Source: Drosophila persimilis
Lineage: Eukaryota; Arthropoda; Insecta; Diptera; Drosophilidae
Reading direction: 5' to 3'
Assembly (NCBI RefSeq): GCF_003286085.1
Contig: NW_020825289.1
Coordinates: 6,014,001-6,078,000, forward strand
DNA length: 64,000 nucleotides
Both the position numbers and the translations under genes were made by a program. The notes under the pieces are model-generated. The model ran no database searches and was not told where the DNA came from. It saw only the letters and a program-made list of their open reading frames with translations. Numbering within the stretch: position 1 is the stretch's first letter; each line of letters begins with the position of its first letter. This document shows, one piece after another, positions 11,453 through 24,463 of this stretch.

Positions 11453-12010
11453 GTGGAAAGCCCATAGCTAGACTCCAAGCGCTTTTTCCTGATTCCCCTT
11501 AGAGGTAAATGTTTGTCTATTCCTTTGGCTGGGATCCAGGGAAGATGCTTCTGGCGCCAACTATCAACACGGGCTTTCCCTGCTCCCTAAGTGAACTGAA
11601 ATCTCAATCTTAAAGTTACACCAAGGCCAGGGCTTAGTTTTCTCCATCACAAGGGCTGTGCTCTAATATTAAGATATTTCGAAGGCCAGGTGTTCAAGCA
11701 GCCAAACGTGCTTAAGCAAGAGATCAGAGGCATTGAGAAATATAAATATGTACATGTGTAGAAAGCCCATAGAGCCCAAGAGCTTCTTCCTGATTCCCCT
11801 TAAAGGTAAATGTTTGTCTATTCCTTTGAGTGGGATTCAGCGAATACGCTTCTGGCGCCAACTCTCCTCACGGGCTTTCCCCGCTCACTAAGCGAACTGA
11901 AATCTCAAATCGATCGAAGTTACACCAAAGGATCTTCATACAGGGATGTACCCTCGAAAGGGCTTTGCTCTAACACTAAGATATTTCGAAGGCCAGGTGT
12001 TCAAGCAGCC
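11453..12010. repeat. ~305 bp tandem duplication
   Basis: Copy 1 (about 11453-11703) and copy 2 (about 11755-12010) share gaaagcccatag, cttcctgattcccctta, ggtaaatgtttgtctattcc, cttctggcgccaact and a right end atatttcgaaggccaggt. Offsets are 305-307 bp. Both copies keep a pyrimidine tract, then TTA(G/A)AG, then GTAAAT, which looks like an acceptor next to a donor. The open frame at 11810-12181 exists only in copy 2, so coding is not supported. Confidence 0.8.
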
Positions 12011-15000
12011 ATCCGACCGGTGGACTTCAATTTGTTTTCCTACGTTTCTGGCTATGTTTTGGCCACATTCTGTATACAATCTGCATTTTTAGGTATCAGT
12101 ATTATTCAAGTTGAAATGTATTCTGTAAATGCAAGTAACCCACCTTTGGGCCTGTTTAACCATAGAAACCCCTCCCCTTAAGTCCTGCAACTATTGTTAG
12201 AATCTCTTCCTTTGTTGCTCTCTCTTTTGCCGTTGAGACTGAAAGATGAACATCAGAAATTAGAAGCTTTCGGCGAGACATTCATTCCAACGGCCTCGCA
12301 GCGGAAAAGTTCACAGGCAGAGATAGACGCTGGCTAATGGGAAGAGATAGCGAGTGTGTTGGCATGGCGCCTGCCTCCAGGCGTCGCGCGCGCCTCGCTG
12401 GAGCATCCTTTGTTTGTAATTAATTTCAATATAGCGAGGCATTACACGAGAAACTCGGTAAATTTCAAAGTATGCTCCGAAAGCCAATAAACTCTGGCCC
12501 ACGTACACACAGAAGGACACACCAACACACACACACACACACACCGCACCTCATGTATGTGTGTACGTACTACACACAGTGGAAATACATTGTGAATATT
12601 GTACGCGAGACGACGCGTGAGATGAAAGAAAATTGTTAAATTTAAAGCTCAAACAAGGATCGCAAGACCAAGCGAGTGAAACAGGGAGAGGGCGAGCGAG
12701 TACAGGGTATCTCTGCAGGTGGCTTAGCCCCCCCTCCCCCCTCTCGCACTCTTGAGACCCGACTAGCGGCGGGTATTACTTTGCCCATAAAAGTACTAAA
12801 ATTATGTTGACTGAAAAACAGCAGCCATACAGTTTGAGCCCTCCTTGAACGGGGTTCTGGTAGGTGGGGGTGGAGGGGGGGTGCTATCCTATTCGTATTT
12901 TCGCCATTTTAGTTAAAATATCTGCACGTTTTGTACGGCAGTGTATGCAGGTATTTCTATGCTGGAAAAAGAGACAGGAAGGGGCAGGAAAAGGTAGCAA
13001 CTATTTCGTTGGCTGTAAATTTTATTGAAAATTCCCCTATACGAATATTGGGCCGGGAATTGTTTGCAACAGATACAAAACTAGAAATAAAAAGAAGAGA
13101 GATTTAGAGAGTGAAGGCAGTCCTGAAGAGGTTATTATTTAACACTGAAATCAACCAGGAAATTTCTACATAATACAAAATAAATACCTAGAGGTGTATG
13201 TATCATACTTTTTTCCATGGCTTCGATTCTTTAGATATTTTCATGGAGAACGATCGCCTGGGACATTCTTTGGCTAGCTACGCCTTGAGATGGCACCTCT
13301 CTGAGGGCCACATCGTGGATTTCTATGCGTTGAACTTTGGGGAGTTTCAGCTCGGATTTCTTCTTTGGTTGGGCCAAGGGACACGACCACTTGGATGCCT
13401 TGAAAAGGCCAGAGATACTTGATTGAAACAGAAACAGACCCACCGTAAACAGCACAGAACCACACATGAAATATTAATGGATATATCAGTTCTCGTTCTA
13501 TCCATCTGAAGGCAGAATAATGCTGCTCCTTTACCTCAGAGTTTCGCCTTTGGGCGTTCAGCATTCTGTCACAGAATCCGACTGATTGAAATATGGCACT
13601 CGATTTTGCATGCAGCTTTTGGTCCTGTTCCCGTTTCTGTGTCCCTGTGTGCCAGGAACCACAACAATTAGCCAACAGTCGACTAATGCTCATAATGAGC
13701 TTGCATGCGATTAATTTTCCACATGAGCAGTTGATTTTCGCACAGAAGCAGGCAGGAGGCACGAGGCTCCATCTCCATCTCAAGTCTCCGCCAAAGAGAG
13801 GCAGGCAGGAGCCTGAAGGAGAGAGAGCTTCATAAATCATATTGCATTGTCATAGAGGGGGTGGGGGGGAGTGGCACCCGGCACTTTGCAGAAGTCTAAT
13901 CTTCTGCGGAGAATTAGGAGGTGGCAATCGTTGCAGCATGCCCCTGCCTCTGCCTCTGCCACTGCCACTGCATTGCCGGCAACAGCCCACTCTATTCCTT
14001 GGCCATAGCTATAGCTTTGCCTCTGCATATCAGAGACTCACGTCAGATGTCACTAATCTAAATTTATGCAAATTGCCAACTGTCTGACTTTGGCTCACAT
14101 GCGATTGCTGCCACACAGCCACCATGCCACTGTTGCCTGCAGCGAGAGACATAGAGACAGAGAGAGAGAGGGAGAGCTCTTTGCAACAGTTGTAAAAATG
14201 CAGCTAAATTCAAATTTGACATGCAGCGGATTCAGAGTTGGAGACTCCTCCAGCAGCAGTCGTTGTCGGAGGTGCATTTGCAGCATTTTCCGCGGAGTCT
14301 CTAGTCTCTTTTTCGCTGTATCTTTTGCTCTTGCTCTCTTCATTCATTTGGGATGCAGAGCAGGCTCTTATTAAATTAAAAACGAAGGCGTTTAAGTGCC
14401 GCCCCGGAGCTTCCAAGCCAAGACTTCAGACTCAATCTGATATGCAAAACATTTTTGAAATAACTCAGCCGTTAACAGTGGAGTGTGGCACGTCTTGGAG
14501 GGACTGTGCGGCAGCGAGTGTGCCAGTGTGGCAGACAGTGTGGAGCAACAGCATCGGGAACTCAACTCAGAACTTCTCTCAGGCTTAGCCAAATTAATTG
14601 AAAAAGTTACACGCATCGGTGGATTCTTCTGGCAGTCAGGCAGGCAGGCAGGCAGGCAGGCAGGCCGTAGAGTAGCCAAAGGATTCGCCGGTTGAAAGGG
14701 AAAAGCGATTCGATGGCCATTTCGATTATGTTTCAGTTCTCTTCGGTTTGGGGTCGGTTTTGGGTATATTTAAGCTTTCAAAACGGCTTTCACTGCTTTA
14801 AACTCAATCAAAAAATACATTTTTTAAATCAAACTTCCAGTTCGATTTCGGTTGCGAGAATGCCCCAAATTCTAGTGTCTGCCACTGGCTGGCTGGTGCA
14901 CATTGCCTTTCGGTTTCATTATCGCGGAAAACGGCACGCGATGTCTAGTTTTTTTTTCAGAGTAGAAGCCATAGCCAGCTGCCAGCAGCTCTACCATTTA

Positions 15001-18000
15001 CAAGTCGGCGCGTTTGTAATCGCTTCAGTGGCCCCCTCCCTCTCCCTCTCTCTCTTGTGCCCCCCTATGCAAAGCGACAAAGTGTGAAATTTCAGTGAGC
15101 ACAAACACAGGGAGAGACAGAGAGAGACGGACAGAGGGGAAGGGTAATCACACTCGTGTGGAGCAGTGGCAGATCTCAGGTGAGCAGCTGGGGCGCTGCT
15201 CCGTGTTTGCATAAGCTGCCCAAATACGAGAGAACCTGCCGCTCAAAGGCAATGAACCAAAGGGCAATGGAACTAATTAAAACAGAGAAAACCTTTGCCG
15301 TGGATTAAAGAGGAGGTCCCCGTCAAGGCAGCCCCCCAAAAGGAGTCCCCCAGGGTACTTTTGACACTATAATATAGTTAATGGATACATTTACAATCGT
15401 GGGGCTTTGCAGCAACAGTTTTAGTAGCCATTTTCCATTATAAAATGGTTTTTATTTCAACAAGAAATAAAAGCAGATTGAAAGAACCCGAAGCCGGGCC
15501 CGAGCCCGAGACGGTGGTCCGATAATCATTGTTCGATCAAGCGTTCGGGCCTTCGAGCCAATCGATGCATGTTGCTGAAACATCTTGTTGGACACATGCT
15601 CGGGCTTGTCTAAAAAGTTGCAGCCCTCTGATCTACATTCAAATGCAGCTCCTACTCTGTCCCCCTGCCCCTCCGCCGCCTTGGCCCCAACTACGCGAAA
15701 GCTGTAACAATTTTGAAGCAATAATTTATTCAGCTAAATCCTTTTGCCGCCACGAGCCACAAAAAACAGAAATCTTGGGGGAAAGAGCGACGAAGCAGCG
15801 AAAATAAATTAAATGGAAATCATTTGTCTTGCTCAACAAAATATTACGCAAATGGGAGCCAAAATGGGAGCTCAAACGGGTTGGAGGTAGGCGGTGGAGG
15901 CAGGCAGGCGTGGCTGCCACAACAGAACCCAACAAGTGGAAAATTTGCATAAAGAAATAATATTCATTGCGTGGCAAAAGGAGGGAGAGGCGAAAGAGAT
16001 TTTCAACATGTCAAAAATGTCCTTGACGGACTCCAAAGTGGATGAAATGATTCGCTGGATTATGTGGAGTTTTTGCTGGACTGAGAGATGCTTTAAGGAC
16101 GCCTCCAAGTATGCAACAATTCACTTAACCATTTATCTGTGCACACAAAATCCCAGCCACGCCACTCTTCACTCCATTCCAGGGCCACGCCCATCGCTTC
16201 CCGCCCAAAGAGATACATAAACAAGAACAACAAGCAGCCAGAAACGGTCGAAACTATCTGAGAATCTCAGTGTGGCAGAGGGGTGGCTCGAGGGGGTGGC
16301 GAGGGGGGCGATTAACAAGATTAAAAGCGCCATTAAATGCTTTGATTCGGCTACAAGCGAAAGACCACGCAAGACCGCAGATACGCAAATGTGGGGACGT
16401 GTGTCTGTGTGTCTGTGTGTCTGTGTGTGTGTGTGTGTATCCCACAGATACAAAGATATGTGGGATACACTCAAAGGCAGAGGAGGCAGAACACACCCTA
16501 TAATTTATCCCCGTATCCGCCTCCAGTTCTCCAGAGGTTCGTGGCCGAAACTTGTTCTGTTGCCAGTCCTCTAGGAAAGGAACACATGTTTGTGGCCAAA
16601 TGTCGAACGGCTAGAATGCTGTGTATCTGCCGGATACACCCAGTCTGCTCGGAATGCCATCTGTTCTGGTCTGTTCTGTGCTGCTCGGTTCTCTTCTGTT
16701 TTGTTGGTTAAGACGTAAATTACGCCAAAAATTTGGCTGCTAAGTAGTTAAGCGCCAGAGGCCAGTACCAGAGACGAATGTATCTCAAAGTTCCTCCCAT
16801 ACCGTGTGCGTGTGTGCTGGCATGTTACTGCCTTGATTGATTTAGGTCTTGGGTTTAAGCCACCGGCAAAGGCCACAGCACAAGAGCTCAACACTTGATC
16901 CCCCAACTGGGCAAAAGTGCAAATCAGTTTTGGTTTTTATTTCAGCCACAAACTAAATTATATATCAGAGAGCAGAAAGGAGGGCATAAAATGTGGCATC
17001 GAAAATGACTACAGGCAGAAGATTGGGGCATGAAAAGATACCTTTTCAGCAAAAAACAATAATAATTTGTGGGTCAAAGGAAAATTGCATTCGATTCCGA
17101 GGCCGAGGCTTAACCTTTTTAATCCTCAAATTAAATTTTCAACAAAATGTTTTCCGCACACAATTTCCATTGTTTTTTGAAAACAATCGGCGTTTCTATG
17201 GCCAACAATTTTAATTGTTAATACACACAACAATTGCTCTTGGCATTTGGAATTTTCCAATTTTCCAAATGCAATATGCAACATGCAACATGCAGAATGC
17301 GATATGCGATGTGTGATACGCACGTTGAAGAGTTCAATAGGTGAAAAATATTTTGAAACTGAAATCCTGGAAATCCAATTTCGAATGCAAGGCAAACAAT
17401 GCCCACACAAATGACTAGATGGCTATCCAATGCTTAACAGTGCGTTACGGTAGTGTAAGGCGCGCCAGGGGCAGAATCGAAAGCCAGTTTTCCTCCCAGT
17501 CGCCACAGAATTTCTTGCAACTCTTTGTCTTCTATAAATTACACTCTCGAAACGCACTGTTTCGAAAAACAAATATCATATAATTGTTTAAGTATAATTT
17601 ATGGCGATTTTCATAACAATTGCCGTAGTTTAGCATTAAATGAAATTAAACGAATAAGAGGCAGCACAAGAGAGAGGGGAGAGAGGGGATAGAAGGGGTA
17701 AATGAGTGTAGGGTGCCGCAGTGGAAGCCAAATTGCATTTACAGCAAAAGGGCCGCCGCCGCCCCATAAATGCGCAAAAATAATTCTATGGCAGCGGCGT
17801 TAAGTTGCAAAGAAGAGCAGGGCACAGCATAGCACCCCCCTGCTTGCCACAAGGCAGGGCAGGGTGGCAGGCAGCAACTAATTTAAATTGAAATTAAAAT
17901 TGATTGTTTTTTAAACACGCCGCACAGCCAACGCGGCACGTAGGCTGGCCAAGAGGGGAGGGGTGGCTGGTGCCACAGAGTGCGACCAAAGAGTGCGGCC

Positions 18001-20639
18001 AAAAGGGTGGGTGGCTGCAAAGACTGGGCCAAGTGGGTGACGTGCGTGCCAGACCAAAGCGACAACAGCGGCCACGGCTGGCTATGGGCTTTTTGCCACG
18101 TCATTTGCAACAATGGGTGGCAGGCGGCAGAACAATGGGGCGAAAGGAGCGAAAATGTTCAACAAGCAAACAAATTCGTTAACAAATGTTCAAAATTACA
18201 GCAGCAGCAGCAACGGAAACAAATACAACAAAAATTTCAAACAAAAGCGCAACAAAAATTGCAAATTTTGGCCAAAAAAAAACTAAAAGATTAATGAATG
18301 GATCGATAATTGGAGAACGACAGTAGATATATACTGGAAGCCGCTAGGATGGGATCCAGATTAGATAGGTATTTTCTCTGATGTGATATTGCATCTCTAA
18401 GATGGTTTTGCATCCCACATTCTAGCAACTGCTGAGGATATCCTATCTAGATATAACCGAGGGAAAGGGCATCCCCACAGCCTGCATCCCATGCACATCC
18501 TGGGCTGCTGCGAAGAGGCGGCATCCAGCAAAGCCAGAGACCCAGCCTCCCTCTACTTCCAGACGCAGCGCGTGCCGTCACACAATCTTTTCGCTGTATC
18601 TCTGTCTCTATCTTTTCTGCCTTGCTATCTGCCACACACTCTGGGAGTTGTCTTTGCCGCACACTCTTGGCATCTCTCCCCCGCCCCCACCCCGCCCCGG
18701 CGCATACTGGTGGAGTCTCCAGGCCGTCCCTGCCGCACTTTATGCATCCACTCAATTTTATTGCGTGCCTGCTGTCGCTTTTGCTACCCTTTTTTATAGA
18801 GAGGGTATATTGAAGCAGCATGAACCAAAGAAGGAACCATTTTCCAGTAGAAAAAAACAAACAAAATTCGAGAACAAAACTTCGAATCTTTTAAAGGGTA
18901 TCCAATGCTTCTCCTTTTCCCCCTCATGCATTCTTGTTGGATATTGTTGCTAATTTGTTGCTGTGCATGGCCAAAATTGAATTTTGCAGCTGCCTCCGCT
19001 GCCGCATAGTGCCGCACGTGCACCACACACACACACACACAGAGAGCACCAATAGCCACATCCTACTCCCCACCGCCATAAGCCATGTATAATTGCAGTC
19101 CACTAATATGGCCAGGGCTCTCCCTCTCCCTCTACCTCTCTCCGGGTAGCTTTGGCCACTGCTGCGGCAATTAACTGACTTGATGATGGTGCTGCCTGCT
19201 TTTGTTGGCCTTTTTTCTGCTGTGTTTAGCGGCTAATTTGGCTAAATGTTGCAGCAGCAGTCCAAAACCTATCCCCTATACAAATTTCCTATTTATTTCC
19301 CCGCTAATTGACGGCGGACAGAACGTGCCGCCGTGGCACAACAAAGCCATCAAAGGCCTGTAAAAATTATCGATAAAAATCAGCTTTTTAAACTTCAAAA
19401 GTGGGCGGCAAAAAGGGGTGGTGGGGTATACTCTACGGATAGCTAAGTAGAAAAGTTATTTCTCCCTTTCAACGTTAATTTGTTGGGTCCTCTTTTCCTG
19501 TGGCTCCTTTCCCTATCGTTCGCTCAACTTTGGGGAGTCGCGTCAATAGTTTTTCCTTCTTTTTTTTAATAATTAAAATTGCGCCAAAGCAATTAATTTT
19601 ACATTTTGAAAGGTACTCCACACATATCGTCCACCCCCACCGCACCGCACCACCCACTGCATCTGCGGTTAGAAAATATGAGACATGGCGGGGCGGGGCG
19701 ACCCGCTATGTCGTCTGGCAAAATGTCACTTGTGAAAATTTAAAACCACCGCAAGCCCTGCAGTCATTGTGGGGGGGGGGGAGGGGTTGATGCCCCAATT
19801 GGTGGCATGTATAATTGTGGGTGTACTGGCGCGCTATGGGGCGTATACTCGATGTTGGCAAAAGGCGAAACTTAATTAATTTGAGTAACTTGGCAGTGGT
19901 CCGATCTCGTCCTGCTCCTGCTCCTGCCACCCCGTCCTCTGTTCATCTTCGTGGAACTCTGGGTGTGGCATGAATTCTTAATAACTGCCCCCACTGCCGC
20001 TCCACCAAAAAAAAGAAGAAGCAGAGAAAGAGCAGGAACCCTTCTTCATTTTAATAAAAGGGTTGCAGAGGCAAAAGAAATTACTGAAAACTGACTATGT
20101 CAACATAATTAACTTTCAAGTGGGAGACAGAGACAGAGAGACAGAGCCAGAGAGAGAGAGAGAGAGCAATAGAAGGGGAAGGGAGGGCAGTTGGGGTCCA
20201 TAAAAAACATTGCACATATGGATTCATTTTCGCCTGCGAAAAAAACCTCCAAAAGGTGACCAAAAAAGGCTGCTGGCTAAAAAAACTGTTGCACATGGCG
20301 TCGAGTGTTTCTCATAATTAATTTTAATGGGTTTTTTAGCGCCTCTCCGAGTGGGTTCCCCTGCCCCACCCCCGCCCGCGTCCCCTCTGGAGTCGTGGGT
20401 CAGCGAAAGCCACTCTTGGAGTACTCATCTAATTGCCCAAACTTTTGGCAAACGGAATCCGGAATCCGGAATCGGAAATCTGGTTGCTGGCTGCTGCTGC
20501 TGCTGGCTCCAAATTTCGGTAACCTTTTCGCCCTGCTTTTTCTGACACTCACGTGAGTGCGAGTGAGTGCATTCATCAGCCATTCATGACAGCTGCAGTT
20601 TCTTCATTCGACAGAATAAACATTTTAAGCATTTGCGCC
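12011..20639. other. Long non-coding block
   Basis: No gene, tRNA or transposon was identified. It contains many simple repeats: CA near 12529-12543, GA near 14157-14172 and 20147-20166, GT near 16397-16439, CAG near 18198-18212, CA near 19024-19040 and a G run near 19770-19779. Open frames of 100-190 codons (for example 13274-13840 on the - strand and 15894-16220 on the + strand) show no recognisable domain or splice context. The block may be an intron or regulatory DNA of a gene outside the window. Confidence 0.45.
14638..14664. repeat. (CAGG)n microsatellite
   Basis: About six to seven copies of a 4 bp CAGG unit. Confidence 0.85.
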
Positions 20640-21030
20640 TTTAATAAAGTCATTTATTGAAAAAAAAAAAATCAAAAAGAATATAAAAAATAAAGGATTT
20701 TCAAACAAAATTATTTTTCACCTAATTTAATTTTTTAAATACTTTCCAATAGCAAAATCGAACAGAACAATAATAATAAAAAAAAATATTAAAAATTAAA
20801 TATAATTTGGATTGATTTAAATTTAAATTTATTGCAAGAACGGCACATATTTATTCTAAAAAGAAAATACTATAAAATAAATTTTTTATATTAAATTTAT
20901 AGGAAATAAACATTTAATTTAAATATGAAATATATTTAATTTAAATATAAAATATATTTTGATAAAATATTTGCATATTATTGTAATACATTTTTAAAAT
21001 AAAAATTTAATTAAAATAATATCTACTTTA
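20640..21030. repeat. AT-rich low-complexity block
   Basis: Almost pure A/T, with repeated aaatttaaat, ataaaatata and atttaatttaaatat motifs. No coding capacity; a possible scaffold-attachment-like or decayed satellite sequence. Confidence 0.7.
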
Positions 21031-23754
21031 ATTTTTCCCTCTCGGCCCCAAATGAATGCCATAAATATTTTAATCTAGGTGAAAATATTACCATTCTAGG
21101 GATCATTTTCTCTGCCATAAATTATGGGGCCTCATCTGTGGATGAACGAGCACCAATTATGCTTTTCTCAAACTTTTCGATTGGCCATTTTCTCCAAAAA
21201 AAAAAAAAGAGAAAACCAAACTTTAAGCCAAACTAAAACCCAAAATTTAAGCAGAGATACAGTCTTCTAAATGGAACGTCATGCGGCTAGATGAGGAGCC
21301 ACATGTGTCGGACTGACTGTCGGTCTGGAGCTTGGCCCCCAAATCTGACTCGCACTCTGGTCGAGGGAGTGGACGGAAGCCTCTTGGAAGCCTGTGTGGA
21401 ACGGAGAGCTCTCTATCTATCTGCAGTTAATGTGCAACAAAATAAATGGGGAGACTGACAGCTCACTCGGTCAGGAGCCAGGAGCTCCCGGACAGCAGGG
21501 CAGCCACGCCACAGGCCAAAGGGGGGCTCCAAGGGATCCAAGGAGTGAATGTTCACGACGATGACTTTTAAATTGTTTTATTGAGGTGCCACCCAGTGTT
21601 TTGCCAGTCAGAAAGTTTAGCAAGTACCGAAATAAATGAGAGAGAGAGAGAGAGCTCGGAAGTCCATTTTCTGGGGGCATTACAAAGCTGCCATTTACTG
21701 CTGTCCGCATGGTCTGGTCCTTTGCGGGGGCATGTGTGTGGCAAGTGTGTGGCATGTGTGTGGCATACAAAGTCAAATTTACTTGCCTTGCAGATTGCAA
21801 AAAGCACTATTCAACAAAACTGAGGCTGCTTTTGGGCTCGATGGTGCCATCTTTAATGCATTTCCTGTGGCACAGTGTTCCTCCCCTCCACCCCCTCTGG
21901 CCAGAGTTTTGTGCTCTGTCACCGAACTGGCGTTAAACTTTTGCCACATGCTCGCATAAGTAGCATCTGCCCCCGTCCAATCCCCAATATTGCTCTGGCT
22001 GACAAGTCCGCACAAAAATGCTCATAAAATGTCGCCCAGGACATCGGGCAGGCCAGGATGGAGGACTCGGACTCGGACCCTAAGCCCCTGTCAGTGGGTA
22101 TTACCAGCTCAGAGCTCACAGGAGGCAGAGGGCGGAGTGGCACTGTGGCAGGGACCTCGCCTAGTTGCAACATCATCATCATGGCCTCGGGTATGCAGCA
22201 GCAGCAGCAGCAGCAGCTCGAACTCTGAAGCAATTTACGTGTTGGAAAGTTAATGCTGTGTCGCAGATTAAAACCAAAACATGCGAACGGAACGGAACGG
22301 AAAGGATGCAACGCACCAGGCAACAGGCAACAGCCAAGGTGGAAGAGAGCCTTTCCGGTTCGAAAAAAGCTGCGTGGCCGTGTGTCATATTAGCACAACA
22401 GATTTAACAGAATCGACCCTTTGGACAGAAGCGATGCGATGCCGTAACAGCGACAGTGACAGTGACAGGAAGGAAGCACAAAGTTCCCATTGGCAGCGCA
22501 AAGGATGCTCAGAGCTAATGCAGGGGCCAGGGTGGAGAAGGTGAGGTCAGGCCTCCTGAACCCTGAAAGAGACTATACCTTGCACCAGCCGCTTCATCGG
22601 AAAAGTTCCAGTGGCAAATGGTCGTGCCTGTTGCCTGCTTCCACATCAATGTATCCATCGAGTTTATGTACGCGTATACATATATAGAAAAACACAATTA
22701 AATATTTAGACCTGGGGCATTTTCAATTACACGGCCCTGTTTACAAATATAACTCAAACTCCGACTCAGACTCCAACCAACGAGCGAATGAAACGCAAAC
22801 CGAAACTGAAACTGAAACAAACAAAAATCGAAATCGATTTGCATGGTGGAGGGGAGGTAGGGGTGTTCGTGGTCGCGGGAATATTCATTCATTGAGTAGA
22901 ATTTTTCCAATTAAATTTACAAATTTTTCATCAGTTTTAAGGCAGACAGACAGAAAGACAGACATCCGCGCAGATTGGTTTCTATCTTTTATTGGCTTAG
23001 AGGCAGCGACCTCCCCCTCCCCCGCCCCCTCCACGACCCAATAGGAAATGGTTATTGAAATTGTTTCAAACATTTTACGCCTTCGCCAAAGGAGGAGGAG
23101 GTCATTGGCATGGGCGTAGGACGCCGCCCACTGTTTTCGTATCTTATTGGCAGCCTCAACTTTTGTCACGTGTCAATATGGACATGGCCGAGGAGCGGGG
23201 GAAGGAGCAGGAGCAGGGGCAGGGGCAGCAGCACGAGAAGAAGCTCATTTAAATTTTAATTTGTATTGGCATCGAATCCTAGAGAGTGGAGCCTCCTCCA
23301 GCCATGCCTTTTGTTCCAGCAAGACAAAGTTTTTCGGGGGGGGTGGGGGGCATTGACAGTTGCTTTTGCTTTGCGTAAAACTTTCTACGGAATTCCCATT
23401 ATATTTCAAAAGCGTTTCCAGTTGACTTTTTGGCCAGTGCCGATGCCGATGCCGGTGCCGGTACGGCTGTTGGGGTCATGAATTCGTTTTGGTTTGAGCT
23501 TTGATTGAATAACTGAATGATTTTCACCAACTGAATAGAGAGAGGGGGCGGGAGAGAGTTGAAAGTTTGACCTAATGAAATTCTATGATAGCATTGGGAA
23601 AAGAGCAAATGATGGCAAAGGGGGAAATCGTACGGAAATTGTAGAGATATTACAAAACAGTAGAATATTTTGTGGAGACCTGTACTCATGGATTGCATTT
23701 ATACAGCTGAAAGGAGAACCGTTAAGTAAAGTCTTAGTATTATAAATGGGGTTC
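21031..23754. other. Non-coding DNA
   Basis: Includes a GCA run at about 22196-22216, GA runs at 21637-21653, repeated tgtgtggca at about 21735-21765 and a ccgatgccgatgccggtgcc block at 23439. No gene is supported. Confidence 0.5.
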
Positions 23755-24260
23755 CTTTTATCTCTTTCTCGTTTCTCCTGGTTTCCACATCTATCGTTTC
23801 TCCATCGTTTCCTCCACATTTTCTAATCGTTTCTCCATCGTTTTTTTAATCGTTTCTTGATCGTTTTTCCTCGTTAATTCTTTGTTTCTTAATCGTTATT
23901 TCTTCGTTTCTACATCGTTTCTTCCCCGCGTCTTCCTCGGGTCTTTGTCGTTTCATCCTCGTTTCTCTATCGTTTCCTTCTCGTTTCTTCATCACTCCTT
24001 CATCGTTTCTACCTCATTTCTACATTGTTGTTTCCTCCTTTCTTTATCGTTTCTTCGTCGTTTTTTCCTCGTTTCTTTACCATTTTTTTCCTCGTTTCTT
24101 CATAATTTCTTCCTCGTTTTTCTAACGTTTCTTCATCGTTTCTTCATCGTTTCTCTATCGCTTCTTCATCGTTCCTTCATCGTTTCTTTATCGTTTCTTC
24201 CATGTTTTTTTTATCGTTTCTTCCGCGCTTTCTAATCGTTTCTTTCTCGTTTTATCCTCG
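23755..24260. repeat. 11 bp minisatellite, TCGTTTCTTCA units
   Basis: About 500 bp of diverged units of the type ATCGTTTCTTC. The cleanest register is at about 24125-24205, where consecutive units are 11 bp. The pyrimidine-rich strand lacks stops in the repeat unit, which gives a spurious 117-codon open frame (23882-24235) of Phe/Ser/Leu repeats. Confidence 0.85.
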
Positions 24261-24407
24261 ATTCTGTCTTATAGTTTCCCAAAAACATCCCAAAACCTCT
24301 TCCCCTATCTATTATTTCACCTGAATATGCATATACCTCGCCTCCCCTCCCCTTAACAACCCATCAGCGAATAGCCCACATCATGCTGAATAAAAGGCCA
24401 CAAACTG

Positions 24408-24408
<1 letters not shown>

Positions 24409-24460
<52 letters not shown>
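24409..24460. repeat. (CA)26 microsatellite
   Basis: Uninterrupted CA run of 52 nt, followed by ctcgagtgtg. Long enough to be highly polymorphic. Confidence 0.9.

Positions 24461-24463
<3 letters not shown>

Noticed and set aside
11810-12181. 123-codon open frame on the + strand
   Set aside because: Lies in the second copy of a tandem duplication; the first copy does not keep the frame, and no domain is recognisable.
13274-13840. 188-codon open frame on the - strand
   Set aside because: Long for chance but begins and ends in unremarkable sequence, with no recognised domain, codon pattern or splice context.
23882-24235. 117-codon Phe/Ser/Leu repeat open frame
   Set aside because: A by-product of the 11 bp minisatellite; the same residue pattern would appear in any forward frame.
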